DNA of 64,000 nt from assembly GCF_900107275.1 (NCBI RefSeq), contig NZ_FNPI01000001.1:558001-622000 (forward strand), given 5' to 3'. Numbering within the stretch: position 1 is the first letter of the stretch; each line of letters begins with the position of its first letter. This document shows positions 50,236 through 59,046 of this stretch, in pieces. The translations under genes were made by a program, and so were the position numbers. This DNA is from Evansella caseinilytica (lineage in GTDB: Bacteria > Bacillota > Bacilli > Bacillales > Salisediminibacteriaceae). The notes below the pieces were generated by a model, which did no database searches, was not told where the DNA came from, and saw only the letters and a program-made list of their open reading frames with translations.

Positions 50236-51130
50236 CAGTGATTGATAAGAATTGATCTTCTAAAGTGTTTTGTTTTGCCGGACGGATCATAAATACAGAA
50301 ATCTGCGCGGCAACGAGCTTCGAAACGAGCAGTGGAATTTGCTGTTTATCCAGTTTTACCGTTATCCCTGATTCTTCCGCGCTTACATTGCTGGTTATCG
50401 TTCGTGCAACCGCCAACGCTTTTTTCGCCGGGGTAACTTCCAGAAACCATTCATTTTTGTTGTGCTGGACAAAATCAGCTACTTTTTCAACACGAATGAT
50501 TTCTCCTTTTTGAATGACCGCGATGCGATCACACATTTTTTCCATCTCCGAGAGAAGATGACTGGAGACAATGACACAGATATTTTCCTTTTCTGCCAGC
50601 TGCCGCAGATAATCGCGAATTTCACGAATCCCGGCCGGATCGAGCCCGTTGGTCGGTTCGTCTAATATCAGCACTTTCGGCTGATGCAGCAAGGCTTGTG
50701 CAAGCCCTAACCGCTGCCGCATTCCAAGCGAATACGTTTTTACTTTGTCATGTATTCTTTCGTTGAGACCTACTAATTGAATGACTTCCGCAAGGCGTTC
50801 ATTCGTTACTCCTGGCGCCATCCGCTGGTAATGCTTTAAGTTGTGCCAACCGGATAAAAAACTGTACAACTCCGGGTTTTCCACGACGGCACCGACATTG
50901 GACAATGCTTTTTCAAAATTGCTGGCAAGGTTTTGGCCGTTGATGTAGATCGAGCCGGAGGTCGTTTTCATCAGTCCGACGATCATGCGGATCGTTGTCG
51001 TTTTTCCGGCGCCGTTTGGACCAAGCAACCCGAAAACCTCACCAGGGAATACAGACAAACTGATGTCGTTAATAATCTTTTTTTTATTGATTATTTTACT
51101 GACTTGGTTCAATTCAATTGCTGGATGCAT
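50210..51130 (-). CDS. ABC transporter ATP-binding protein (BcrA/NatA-like)
   Basis: A 306-residue ATPase with Walker A GPNGAGKTT, signature YSLGMRQRLGLAQAL, Walker B VLILDEPTNGLD and a C-terminal extension of about 90 residues as in bacitracin-type exporters. AGGAGAG precedes the ATG. It forms an exporter with the permease downstream. The palindrome at 51156-51183 immediately upstream suggests control by a YtrA-type GntR protein. Confidence 0.9.
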   Translation of the reverse strand: MHPAIELNQVSKIINKKKIINDISLSVFPGEVFGLLGPNGAGKTTTIRMIVGLMKTTSGSIYINGQNLASNFEKALSNVGAVVENPELYSFLSGWHNLKHYQRMAPGVTNERLAEVIQLVGLNERIHDKVKTYSLGMRQRLGLAQALLHQPKVLILDEPTNGLDPAGIREIRDYLRQLAEKENICVIVSSHLLSEMEKMCDRIAVIQKGEIIRVEKVADFVQHNKNEWFLEVTPAKKALAVARTITSNVSAEESGITVKLDKQQIPLLVSKLVAAQISVFMIRPAKQNTLEDQFLSITGGENVETV

Positions 51131-51155
51131 GTCTCTCTCTCCTAATAACTAAGTG

Positions 51156-51183
51156 TTAGTGTACTAATTATATAGTGCACTAA
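51156..51183. promoter_or_regulatory. YtrA-type operator upstream of ABC pair
   Basis: TTAGTGTACTA (51156-51166) and TAGTGCACTAA (51173-51183) form an inverted repeat enclosing ATTATA (TATAAT on the minus strand). It contains AGTGTA-N12-TGCACT, close to the AGTGTA-N13-TACACT site that I recall for B. subtilis YtrA. A repressor here would cover the -10 box. Confidence 0.6.
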
Positions 51184-51431
51184 TATGATGGTGTTTGTCA
51201 AATGTTTTTATGGTGCAGGGAAAAAGGTGGTGCTGAAACCATGGGAAGATCACGGCAAAGGGGGCGTGTCCGAAGTGGTTGCTGGAGAAGGTAAAAGGTC
51301 ATGAATAAGGGAGGACCAGGTCAAACTGTCTACCCGCTGCAAATACGGAAAAAAGTTAGAAACCGACGGGAAAAAACGGAAAATCGACGGAAGGATGCAT
51401 CAAAACGGCGGAAAAAAACAATTGATGAACT

Positions 51432-51540
51432 ACACGTTTCCTGCTCTTTGCACCAAAACAGAAACCGGGCGACACGTTTCCTGCTCTTTGCACCAAATCA
51501 AAAACCGGCCTACACGCTCCAAAAAGCAAAGCGTGTAAGC
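51432..51540. repeat. 40-bp direct repeats next to mnt terminator
   Basis: ACACGTTTCCTGCTCTTTGC begins at 51432 and again at 51472, and a third start, ACACGCTCC, at 51512, at exact 40-base spacing. Units include CACCAAAACAGAAACCGG and CACCAAATCAAAAACCGG. The third unit becomes one arm of the mnt terminator. The rest of the 434-base gap 51131-51564 holds the operator at 51156 and no gene I can support. Confidence 0.65.
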
Positions 51541-51545
51541 CGGTT
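51500..51545 (-). terminator. Rho-independent terminator of mntABCD
   Basis: On the minus strand ACCGGCTTACACGCT, a loop containing TTTTT, and AGCGTGTAGGCCGGT followed by TTTTT. The stem has about 14 pairs with one mismatch. It lies 20 bases past the mntD stop. Confidence 0.85.
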
Positions 51546-51564
51546 GGCGTCGAACCATCTTCTT

Positions 51565-52437
51565 TCAAACAGTGCCGACGGTTCGACGCCATTTTCCGAC
51601 CATGCCGTGGCTTGGGGAGAAGAGGATGCTGACCAGAAAAACGATTCCGGTTGTAAAGGCCATGGAGCCTGATATCGATGTATCGATCCAGACGGCAAGA
51701 TAATAGCCGATAAAAGCGGAAAGAATGCCGAACGAACTGCTGAGAACAAGCATGACGCTTAATTTATCTGTCCAGAGATAGGCTGCTGCTGCAGGAGTGA
51801 TCAGCATGGCAACGACCATGATTGCTCCGACGGCGTCAAACGCGGCCACGGTTGTCACTGAGACGAGCGTCATAAAGAGATAATGCATCGCAACGACCGG
51901 AATGCCAAGACTGGCAGCCAACGCCGGATCAAATGACGTGATTTTCCACTCTTTGTAAAAAAGCAGGATAATCCCGAGAACAATAATCAATATGAGCGCC
52001 AGAATTCCAGTGGCCACCGGTATTGTTCCTATGAGCGGCAAAGTTGTGACTTTCCACGGAATAAACGCAATTTCCCCCATCAGCGCATGCTGCACATCAA
52101 GATGAACGTTGCCCACCGAAGTGGAAATGAGGATGACCCCGATAGCAAACATCGTAGTGAAGACTACGCCAATGGAGGCATCCTGTTGAATGCCGCGGGA
52201 ATGAAGCCATTGTACCAAAAATGCCGTCAAAAGACCGGCGATAGCGGCGCCGATCAGCATGTGGATACCATGCAGGCTTTTAGTCATCAAATAGGCGATG
52301 ACAATGCCTAAAAGCACGGTATGGCTGATGGCGTCGGCCATCATTGCCATTCGCCTCAGAATCAGCAGCACCCCTATCAGGCCGCAGGAAGCACCGACCA
52401 ATGCAGCGGTTAACAATATCCAGCCTGTATAGCTCAT
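51565..52437 (-). CDS. mntD: Manganese ABC transporter permease MntD
   Basis: A 290-residue ABC-3 family permease with about eight membrane segments, including RRMAMMADAISHTVLLGIVI and FDAVGAIMVVAMLITPAA, both diagnostic of the Mn/Zn family. It overlaps MntC by four bases. Last gene of the operon. Metal choice (Mn rather than Zn) is inferred from gene order and the MntR-like boxes upstream. Confidence 0.88.
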   Translation of the reverse strand: MSYTGWILLTAALVGASCGLIGVLLILRRMAMMADAISHTVLLGIVIAYLMTKSLHGIHMLIGAAIAGLLTAFLVQWLHSRGIQQDASIGVVFTTMFAIGVILISTSVGNVHLDVQHALMGEIAFIPWKVTTLPLIGTIPVATGILALILIIVLGIILLFYKEWKITSFDPALAASLGIPVVAMHYLFMTLVSVTTVAAFDAVGAIMVVAMLITPAAAAYLWTDKLSVMLVLSSSFGILSAFIGYYLAVWIDTSISGSMAFTTGIVFLVSILFSPSHGMVGKWRRTVGTV

Positions 52438-53351
52438 CTTTCCCCCTCCTTTTCTGCCGTTCGAATATTCCAGTTCACCAGCAGGTCCCGCTTATGTTTC
52501 CGGTGCTGCAGGAATTGAAGGAGCATCCCTTTTTCCGCCCCGAAGATCATCGACACGAGAAAGATTGCCGAAGAGGTGATCACGATAAACGGTCCGGTTG
52601 GCCAACCGGCGCCGTAAGTGCTGACCAGCGTTCCGCCCGCCCCTGACACGCCGCCGAATAAGGCTGATAAAAGGAGCATCGTCCTAAAGGAATGCGCCCA
52701 GTAGCGGGCGCTGATCGCCGGAATAATCAGCAACGCTGCCATGAGAATGACTCCTACCGCCTGAATGCCGATGACGATGGTCAGCACAAGAACAAAGGTG
52801 TAGACAGCGTTCATCGTTTTGACGGAAAGGCCGATCCCTTTCGCGAAACTTGGGTCAAATAAATAAATTTTCCATTCTTTAAAAGCAATGATGCCAATAA
52901 AGATGACGAGAAGGGCCAGAACCGACATAATGTACACATCTTTTCGGATCATTGAAGCGGCCTGCCCGAAAATAAATCCATCCAGACCGCTTTGATTACC
53001 GCCGGATCGGTTGGCAATGGTAAGCAGCATGATTCCCAATCCGAAGAACACCGACAGGATCATCCCCATCGAAGTGTCTTCTTTTATCCGGCTGACCGAT
53101 TGAATCCATTGAATACACATGGCACCGATTAATGCGCTGACAGCGGCACCGCAGATCAGAACAAGAAGATTTTTTTCTCCCAGAAGCAAGAAAGCAAGGA
53201 CGACTCCCGGCAATGCCGCGTGGGAAAGGGCATCGCTCATCAAGCTTTGTTTTTTCCAGTAGGCCAGGCAGCCGACCATTCCCGCCGCGATGCCAAGCAT
53301 CATTGTGCTGAAAAGAACCCATTGTGTGTTACTGGGTAATAAGCTGAACAT
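52434..53351 (-). CDS. mntC: Manganese ABC transporter permease MntC
   Basis: A 305-residue ABC-3 permease with KKQSLMSDALSHAALPGVVL and IQAVGVILMAALLIIPA. The start is ATG 53351, six bases after AGAAGGGG; a TTG at 53357 lies closer to it. It overlaps the ATPase gene by 23 bases. It has a longer C-terminal tail than MntD (about 30 charged residues). Forms the metal channel with MntD. Confidence 0.88.
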   Translation of the reverse strand: MFSLLPSNTQWVLFSTMMLGIAAGMVGCLAYWKKQSLMSDALSHAALPGVVLAFLLLGEKNLLVLICGAAVSALIGAMCIQWIQSVSRIKEDTSMGMILSVFFGLGIMLLTIANRSGGNQSGLDGFIFGQAASMIRKDVYIMSVLALLVIFIGIIAFKEWKIYLFDPSFAKGIGLSVKTMNAVYTFVLVLTIVIGIQAVGVILMAALLIIPAISARYWAHSFRTMLLLSALFGGVSGAGGTLVSTYGAGWPTGPFIVITSSAIFLVSMIFGAEKGMLLQFLQHRKHKRDLLVNWNIRTAEKEGER

Positions 53352-54084
53352 GGTCAACCCCTTCTTTCATCACCTTCAAGGTACCGCCGTACGTTTCGGT
53401 AAGATTTTTTGCGGTAAAAACTTCCTCTGTTGTCCCGTGCTTAATGACGGTGTGATTTAATAGCAGCACATGGTCAAAATAGTCTTTCACTGTCTGCAGA
53501 TCATGGTGAACCACCATCACCGTTTTTCCTTTTTCCTTCAGTTCCTTCAGAATCGCCATGATGGCGCGCTCTGTTGCCGCATCGACCCCGGCAAGAGGCT
53601 CATCCATGAAATAAAGGTCGGCTTCCTGAACGAGTGCTCTTGCCAAAAAGACGCGCTGCTGTTGACCGCCGGATAGCTGGCTGATTTGCCTGTCAGCGTA
53701 TTCGCTCATTCCCATTTTTTCCAATGCTTCCATAGCTTTGGCACGATGGCGGCGGGTCGGCCACTTGAGCCAGCCGATTTGTCCGTATAGCCCCATTGTG
53801 ACAACATCAAGAGCATTTGTTGGAAAATCCCAGTCCACTGACCCGCGTTGTGGTACATACCCAATCCGCTTCTTTTGCTTTTGGAAAGTCGATCCGAAGA
53901 AGGTTACGGAACCGGAAACAGGCGGATGCAAATCCAGGATCGATTTCAGCAGCGTCGATTTTCCGGCACCGTTCGGCCCGACAATTCCAGTTAATGAACC
54001 TTGCGGGATATCAAAGGACACGTCATGCAAGACGGTGTTTTTGCGATAAGAGACTGTCAATTTTTGAACACTAAGCACTGTCAT
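53329..54084 (-). CDS. mntB: Manganese ABC transporter ATPase MntB
   Basis: A 251-residue ATPase with Walker A GPNGAGKST, signature LSGGQQQRVFLARAL and Walker B LYFMDEPLAGVD. Its pattern (RIGYVPQRGSVDWDFP) is characteristic of Mn/Zn/Fe ABC ATPases. AAGGAG lies nine bases before the ATG. It follows the binding-protein gene by six bases. Confidence 0.92.
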   Translation of the reverse strand: MTVLSVQKLTVSYRKNTVLHDVSFDIPQGSLTGIVGPNGAGKSTLLKSILDLHPPVSGSVTFFGSTFQKQKKRIGYVPQRGSVDWDFPTNALDVVTMGLYGQIGWLKWPTRRHRAKAMEALEKMGMSEYADRQISQLSGGQQQRVFLARALVQEADLYFMDEPLAGVDAATERAIMAILKELKEKGKTVMVVHHDLQTVKDYFDHVLLLNHTVIKHGTTEEVFTAKNLTETYGGTLKVMKEGVDHVQLITQ

Positions 54085-54090
54085 AAGACA

Positions 54091-55041
54091 TTACTCCTTT
54101 TCTGATAATGCTTCATAAATCGTTTCCACATTGTGGCGGTACATGCCCAGGTATGTACCTTCTTCTGTACCCGCTTTGCCCATGGCATCGGAGTACAGCT
54201 CTCCGCCTAATGATACATCGACGCCTGCTTCTTTCGCGCCTTCAATCACGGCCTGGATCGAATTTTCATTGATGCTTGTTTCCACAAACACCGCCGGTAC
54301 ATGGTGTGCCGCTATGATATCGATGGTGGATTGAATATCGGAAAGACCGATTTCGTCTTCCGTGCTCAGCCCTTGCAGACCGACTACCTCGATATCAAAT
54401 AAGCGTCCAAAGTAGCCGAAAGCATCATGAGCGGTAACCAGTATCCGTTGAGATTCGGGAATGTTTCCGAGCAGTTCGCTCGCTTCGGTCTTCAGGTTAT
54501 CCAATTCCGCAAAGTAAGCTGTTTTGTTTGCTTCAAATTCATCCGCATGATTCGGAGCATATTCCTTTAACACATCGACAGCTGCATCCAGTGCTTCCTT
54601 CCACAAATCAATATCGAACCAAATGTGGGGGTCGGTTGCTCCAGGCTCCTCTTCATCGTCCAGCAGCGCCGTTTCCGCCAGGCTTTCTCCAACTGCAAGC
54701 ACAGGTTTCGCTTTCCCGATTTCTGCAAAAATATCATTCATGTTTCCTTCTAGATTAAGGCCGTTATAAAAGACGATATCCGCGCTTTCCAGTGTATTGA
54801 TGTCCCCTTGCGTCGCCTTGTACAAATGCGGGTCCACCCCTGGTCCCATCAAGCTTTCCACGTGAACATGCTCTCCGCCAATGACTTCGAGTGGCTGACC
54901 GATCTGAGCGATGGTGGTCACGATATTTATTTTTTCATCGCCTTCGTCTGATGAAGTTCCCTCGCTGCTATTGCATGCTCCAAGTAGTAAGATCACTGTC
55001 ATCGCTGTGATGACAGATATAAATCGATAACGGTGTTTCAT
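54091..55041 (-). CDS. mntA: Manganese-binding lipoprotein MntA
   Basis: A 316-residue metal-binding lipoprotein of the cluster A-I family. The signal peptide ends in LLGAC. Probable ligands are the His residues of GVDPHLYK, DPHIWFD, a Glu in VVGLQGLSTEDE-like or FVETSINE segment, and the Asp in LYSDAMG. There is no His-rich loop, which favours Mn over Zn. The start is ATG 55041 after GGGAGGA; the upstream frame to 55104 lacks a site. First gene of mntABCD. Confidence 0.88.
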   Translation of the reverse strand: MKHRYRFISVITAMTVILLLGACNSSEGTSSDEGDEKINIVTTIAQIGQPLEVIGGEHVHVESLMGPGVDPHLYKATQGDINTLESADIVFYNGLNLEGNMNDIFAEIGKAKPVLAVGESLAETALLDDEEEPGATDPHIWFDIDLWKEALDAAVDVLKEYAPNHADEFEANKTAYFAELDNLKTEASELLGNIPESQRILVTAHDAFGYFGRLFDIEVVGLQGLSTEDEIGLSDIQSTIDIIAAHHVPAVFVETSINENSIQAVIEGAKEAGVDVSLGGELYSDAMGKAGTEEGTYLGMYRHNVETIYEALSEKE

Positions 55042-55077
55042 TTGAATTCCTCCCTTTTGTTGACCGTGTGCTTGTTT

Positions 55078-55147
55078 TTTGCCTGAGGGAAACTTTAGTG
55101 GCAAAAAAAATCAGTTGTCCATCCTTAAAAAAGTTTCCTTAAGTAAA
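55078..55147 (-). promoter_or_regulatory. Two MntR-box-like sites upstream of mntA
   Basis: TTTGCCTGAGGGAAAC (55078-55093) differs at two of 16 positions from TTTGCCTTAAGGAAAC, the MntR box I recall from B. subtilis mntA and mntH. GTTTCCTTAAGTAAA (55133-55147) is a second, inverted match. Both lie between mntA and its expected promoter region, so Mn-loaded MntR would repress the operon. The remainder of the 424-base gap 55042-55465 holds no supported gene. Confidence 0.7.
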
Positions 55148-55425
55148 AAGTAATGGATAATCGCAATTTAGTCAAGTAGTTTACTTGAATTTTTCAAATG
55201 ACAGCTTTTCTTTTTCTATGAGACAAACTTGTGCGTTTTCAGAGAGAAAGATATCATTTGACAGCCGGCAACAGCTGCCCGCATCAAGCCGGCCGGGAAA
55301 CAGCGCTACAACTGTATCTGAAGAAAGCGTGTATTTTTTTCCGGACAAAGCGCTGAAAAACGATCAACGGATAACTGTTTTTATCAAATCTCCTGTAAGT
55401 GTCCTTAGCGAAAAAAGTAGAAAAT

Positions 55426-55433
55426 CATACATT
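55426..55433 (+). promoter_or_regulatory. Possible sigma-E/K-type -10 element ahead of polysaccharide operon
   Basis: CATACATT fits the CATACAnT -10 consensus of mother-cell sigma factors. No convincing -35 element is found at the proper distance. It lies 32 bases before the first gene of the polysaccharide operon. Weak evidence for sporulation-linked expression. Confidence 0.3.
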
Positions 55434-55465
55434 ATAGAGTAAAAACAATAGAAAGGAAGATAGGG

Positions 55466-56752
55466 ATGCAAAAAGAACGTAATCATTTCATGAAAAGCGT
55501 GGCAATCATTGGATTAGGTTACGTCGGTTTACCGTTAGCAAAGTTATTCGTTAAAAATGGTTTTCATGTCACCGGAATTGATATAGATAAAGCAAAAATT
55601 AGAGAACTCAAGAGACGAAAAAGCTATATAACAGATTTGTCCGACTTGGAAATCGAAGCATTGTGGAGCACCGGTTCCTTTGAAGCAACGGACAAGTACG
55701 AGCGTGTATCGGAAGCGGGTGCATGTATCATTTGTGTGCCGACGCCGTTAAAAAATAATCAAGTGCCGGAATTGCGGTATTTACAAGCTGCAGTAAAGTC
55801 GATTTCTCCTTTTGTCCAGAAAGGTCAGCTGATCGTTCTGGAAAGCTCCACTTTTCCGGGGACGACGGAAGAAGTCGTGCAGCCAATGCTGGAGGCTGGC
55901 GGTCGTAAAGCGGGAACCGATTTCTTCCTCGGTTATTCGCCGGAAAGAATCGATCCGGGAAATCAGCAGTATCAGCTCGAGGATATTCCGAAAGTAATCA
56001 GCGGGGTGACGGGTAAATGCTCCGACGAGCTGGATGGTTTATACAGCCGGGTGTTTACCAAAACGATCCGGGTCAGCTCCCCGAAAGTTGCGGAAATGAC
56101 GAAAGTATTTGAAAATACGCAGCGGTTCATCAATATCTCGTTTATGAATGAAATCGCAATGGTGTGTCATGAAATGGACATCGATATTTGGGAAGTGATT
56201 GAGGCGGCGGCAACGAAGCCGTTCGGGTTTGTTCATTATGCTCCTGGACCAGGTATCGGCGGGCATTGCATTCCCGTTGATCCACTGTATCTGTCATGGA
56301 AGGCGAAGCAATATGAGGCGACTACCAATTTCATCGAACTCTCGAAAAATATCAATGACCAGATGCCGTTTTATGTGATTGAGAGGCTGGAAAAGTTGTT
56401 GGCAGCCGAAGGCAAAGCATTGGAGCAGGCGGCGGTTTTGCTGATTGGGTTGACGTATAAAAAAGACGTCAACGATATTCGCGATTCATCAGCTGTCATC
56501 ATCTTTAACGCTTTGAAAGAACGGGGAACCGCGGTGTACTTTCATGACCCGCTGTTTATGAAATATGAAACAAAAGCGGGAACAGTGGAAAGCGCGGAGT
56601 TAAGCGCGGAGTTTATAAAGAAGCAAGATTGTGTCGTTATTCTGACAAATCACACGGATGTACCGTATGACTTGCTCCTTAAACATGCGCCCTTGATTTT
56701 TGATACGAGAAATCAGCTCAAAGCAAAGCATTCCCAGGTGAAATATTTGTAG
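55466..56752 (+). CDS. Nucleotide-sugar 6-dehydrogenase (WbpA/WecC-like)
   Basis: A 428-residue UDP-sugar dehydrogenase: NAD-binding SVAIIGLGYVGLPLAKLF, central FGYSPERIDPGN-like LGYSPERIDPGN, and the catalytic cysteine in GPGIGGHCIPVDPLYL. It oxidises C6 of a UDP-N-acetylhexosamine to the uronate with two NAD+. With the genes downstream it best fits WbpA, UDP-GlcNAc 6-dehydrogenase. GAAAGGAAG precedes the ATG. First gene of the surface-polysaccharide operon. Confidence 0.9.
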   Translation: MQKERNHFMKSVAIIGLGYVGLPLAKLFVKNGFHVTGIDIDKAKIRELKRRKSYITDLSDLEIEALWSTGSFEATDKYERVSEAGACIICVPTPLKNNQVPELRYLQAAVKSISPFVQKGQLIVLESSTFPGTTEEVVQPMLEAGGRKAGTDFFLGYSPERIDPGNQQYQLEDIPKVISGVTGKCSDELDGLYSRVFTKTIRVSSPKVAEMTKVFENTQRFINISFMNEIAMVCHEMDIDIWEVIEAAATKPFGFVHYAPGPGIGGHCIPVDPLYLSWKAKQYEATTNFIELSKNINDQMPFYVIERLEKLLAAEGKALEQAAVLLIGLTYKKDVNDIRDSSAVIIFNALKERGTAVYFHDPLFMKYETKAGTVESAELSAEFIKKQDCVVILTNHTDVPYDLLLKHAPLIFDTRNQLKAKHSQVKYL

Positions 56753-56902
56753 TTTCCTTCACCTGTTGTCAGCCGCGGATTGATGTGCAACACCGGCATC
56801 TTCCTTCCATTTGTCGGCCGGACCTGTGCCGCGGCGGTGAGCGCCATCGTCCAAAACAATGTTTTACTTGCAGGAACATGTTTTTGTAAAGGAGAGAGAA
56901 AA

Positions 56903-57967
56903 TTGCAACGGATAAAAGTTGGCTTGATAGGCTGTGGAAAAATTGCGGAAAAGCATGTCAAATCGTTAAAACAGCTGGAATCCGATGTTGAAATCGTCGC
57001 TTTGTGCGATATCAGCAAGGAGCAAATCGAGCACTTAATAAATAAACTGGGCTTAACGGAACACAAGATAGCAAAGGAAACGAATATCGAGCGGTTGTTG
57101 CAAAGGGAGATGGATCTTGTGGTTATCGCCACCAGCACAGATTCCCATCTTCCGCTGGCGAGGCAGGCGCTCCAGGCAAACAAACATGTGCTTGTGGAAA
57201 AGCCGCTTGCCCTGGCGGCGGCAGAAGCACGCGCGATTGTGAAAGAAGCAGACCAATGTCAACGCATCCTTGCCGTATCGTTGCAGACAAGGTATTTATC
57301 GCAAATTCAGGCAGTTAAAAAAGCGTTGGATCATCAGTGGTTCGGAAAACTGCTCTATGGCACAGTCAAAGTCCGCTGGCATCGTGACGCCGATTATTAC
57401 CAATCCAGCCGCTGGCGGGGGACATGGGAAAAGGACGGCGGAGTTTTGTTGAACCAGTGCATTCATTACATCGACCTTCTGCAATGGATGGCCGGTCCGG
57501 TTCAAGCGGTTTACGGCCTGGGAGATACATTTGTCCAGCCGATGGAAGCCGAGGATGTTGGGCTCGGTTTATTAACATTCACAAGCGGCGCCTTCGGAAT
57601 CATTGAAGGGACGACAGCGATCCATGATCGAAACAGCGAAACATCTCTGGAACTGATCGGTGAACACGGCCGCGTTTCACTGGAAGGGGCGCGGCTGAAT
57701 AAACTGACACAGTGGAGCTTTCACGATAAACAGCGGACCGCGGAATGGCAGTCAATCCCCATTGATGCCATATCCCACACACCGCTGTATAAAGATCTCG
57801 TTCAGGCGATCCGCACCGGTTCGAAGCCGCTTGTTTCCGCAGACGCTAGTTTGCCATCGCTGGAGACGATACTCGCACTTTATCAGTCGATGGGCGAAAA
57901 CCGGCCGGTCGCATTGCCGCTCGACAACTTTTCAACAAAGGAGATGGCAAATAAACGCTTAAGATAA
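56903..57967 (+). CDS. Gfo/Idh/MocA oxidoreductase (WbpB-like 3-dehydrogenase)
   Basis: A 354-residue NAD-dependent oxidoreductase: Rossmann motif VGLIGCGKIAEKHV, EKPLA in HVLVEKPLALAAAEA, and the C-terminal alpha/beta domain with WRGTWEKDGGVLLNQCIHYIDLLQW in part (GGVLLNQCIHYIDL). The likely role is oxidation of C3 of UDP-GlcNAcA (WbpB). The start is TTG 56903 after GGAGAGAG; the open frame upstream to 56780 has no ribosome site. Fits the pathway with WbpA-, WbpE- and WbpD-like genes. Confidence 0.85.
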   Translation: MQRIKVGLIGCGKIAEKHVKSLKQLESDVEIVALCDISKEQIEHLINKLGLTEHKIAKETNIERLLQREMDLVVIATSTDSHLPLARQALQANKHVLVEKPLALAAAEARAIVKEADQCQRILAVSLQTRYLSQIQAVKKALDHQWFGKLLYGTVKVRWHRDADYYQSSRWRGTWEKDGGVLLNQCIHYIDLLQWMAGPVQAVYGLGDTFVQPMEAEDVGLGLLTFTSGAFGIIEGTTAIHDRNSETSLELIGEHGRVSLEGARLNKLTQWSFHDKQRTAEWQSIPIDAISHTPLYKDLVQAIRTGSKPLVSADASLPSLETILALYQSMGENRPVALPLDNFSTKEMANKRLR

Positions 57968-57986
57968 AACGCGATGTTGAAAGAGC

Positions 57987-58016
57987 ATGTTCAAAAAGAA
58001 AAACGTATTTATGAAC
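57987..58016. repeat. Short TGTTCAAAAAG / TGAACA hairpin
   Basis: TGTTCAAAAAG (57987) with TGAACA (58011-58016) in the 92-base gap between two polysaccharide genes. It resembles the end hairpin of family B repeats without an interior. A similar hairpin, TGTTCAT/ATGAACA, lies at 62314-62346. Confidence 0.5.
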
Positions 58017-58059
58017 AGACATCGACAGCAATTTAATAACACGAGAAGGAGTGTTGTAA

Positions 58060-59046
58060 ATGACGCAGACAGTATTTCCATACAAAACAGCGCTGGTGAC
58101 CGGCGGCAGCGGTTTTGTCGGCAGTCATCTTGTAGAGGAACTGCTTCGCCTGCATGTTCAGGTCATTTGCCTTGATAATTTTTCCTCGGGAAAATGGGAG
58201 AACATCCGCCGCTTTCAGGACGACCCCCGGTTGACCGTTGTCGAAGCGGACATTACAAACTTTGAAGAAATATCCTCATGGTTCGAAAATATTGACGTTG
58301 TTTTTCACCAGGCAGTGTCGAAAAACACTGTTTGCATGAAGAATCCACGACTGGATCTGAAAACAAATGCGGAAGGAACCTTCAATGTTCTGGAAGCTGC
58401 CCGCATTCACGGGGTGAAAAAGTTTGTCCACGCATCCACCGGTTCCGTTTACGGTGAACCTGTCTATTTTCCGGAGAATGAGTCGCACCCGACAAATCCC
58501 GTTTCCTTTTATGGCACGAGCAAGCTGGCGGCGGAAAAATATTGTACCGTATTCGGTCACCTGTATGGCATGGACATTTCCATCCTACGCTATTTCCATG
58601 TGTATGGACCGAGACAGGAGGATAATGACGACGGCGGTGTCGTATCGATTTTCATCAGAAGGGTGCTGAACAATCTGCCGCCGGTTATTTTCGGTGACGG
58701 CAGCCAACTGAGATCGTTTACGTACGTCAAGGATGTGGTGAAAAGCAATATTCTCGCAGCAAGCAACCCGGCTGCACGCGGTGAAGTATACAATTGCGCA
58801 TCGGGGATAAAAGTGACCATTCAGGAGCTTGCCGAGCTGATTTTACAAAAATTGAACCGCAAAGATTTGCAAATACAATACCGTGACTGGAAGCCGGGAG
58901 ACATCAAGTACTTTGATATCGACAACGGCAAAATCAAAAACATCGGCATGACGTTCGACTGGGAGTTTGACGAAGGCATCCAGCAGACGATCCAATGGCT
59001 GCAAACGAACGTATCTGGAAACAGGCGGAAGGAAGTGCCGGAATGA
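58060..59046 (+). CDS. NAD-dependent sugar epimerase (SDR, UDP-glucose 4-epimerase-like)
   Basis: A 328-residue extended SDR: N-terminal LVTGGSGFVGSHLVEELL, active-site VSFYGTSKLAAEKY (YxxxK) and substrate region FHVYGPRQ. It probably epimerises a UDP-N-acetylhexosamine or its uronate at C4. ATG follows GAGAAGGAG. It overlaps the first glycosyltransferase gene by ATGA. Which sugar it acts on cannot be told by eye. Confidence 0.88.
   Translation: MTQTVFPYKTALVTGGSGFVGSHLVEELLRLHVQVICLDNFSSGKWENIRRFQDDPRLTVVEADITNFEEISSWFENIDVVFHQAVSKNTVCMKNPRLDLKTNAEGTFNVLEAARIHGVKKFVHASTGSVYGEPVYFPENESHPTNPVSFYGTSKLAAEKYCTVFGHLYGMDISILRYFHVYGPRQEDNDDGGVVSIFIRRVLNNLPPVIFGDGSQLRSFTYVKDVVKSNILAASNPAARGEVYNCASGIKVTIQELAELILQKLNRKDLQIQYRDWKPGDIKYFDIDNGKIKNIGMTFDWEFDEGIQQTIQWLQTNVSGNRRKEVPE

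Noticed and set aside
51196-51201. TTGACA on the minus strand ahead of the ABC pair as a -35 box
   Set aside because: The distance to the TATAAT inside the operator palindrome is about 23 bases, too long for a normal sigma-A promoter; not called.
51301-51672. 123-codon plus-strand frame
   Set aside because: It runs through the 40-bp repeats, the mnt terminator and the 3' end of mntD on the other strand.
55426-55433. Treating CATACATT as a full sigma-E promoter
   Set aside because: No matching -35 element at 14-18 bases; retained only as a weak element.
55185-55442. 85-codon frame between mntA and the polysaccharide operon
   Set aside because: Low-complexity composition, no ribosome site and no family resemblance; left out as unsupported.
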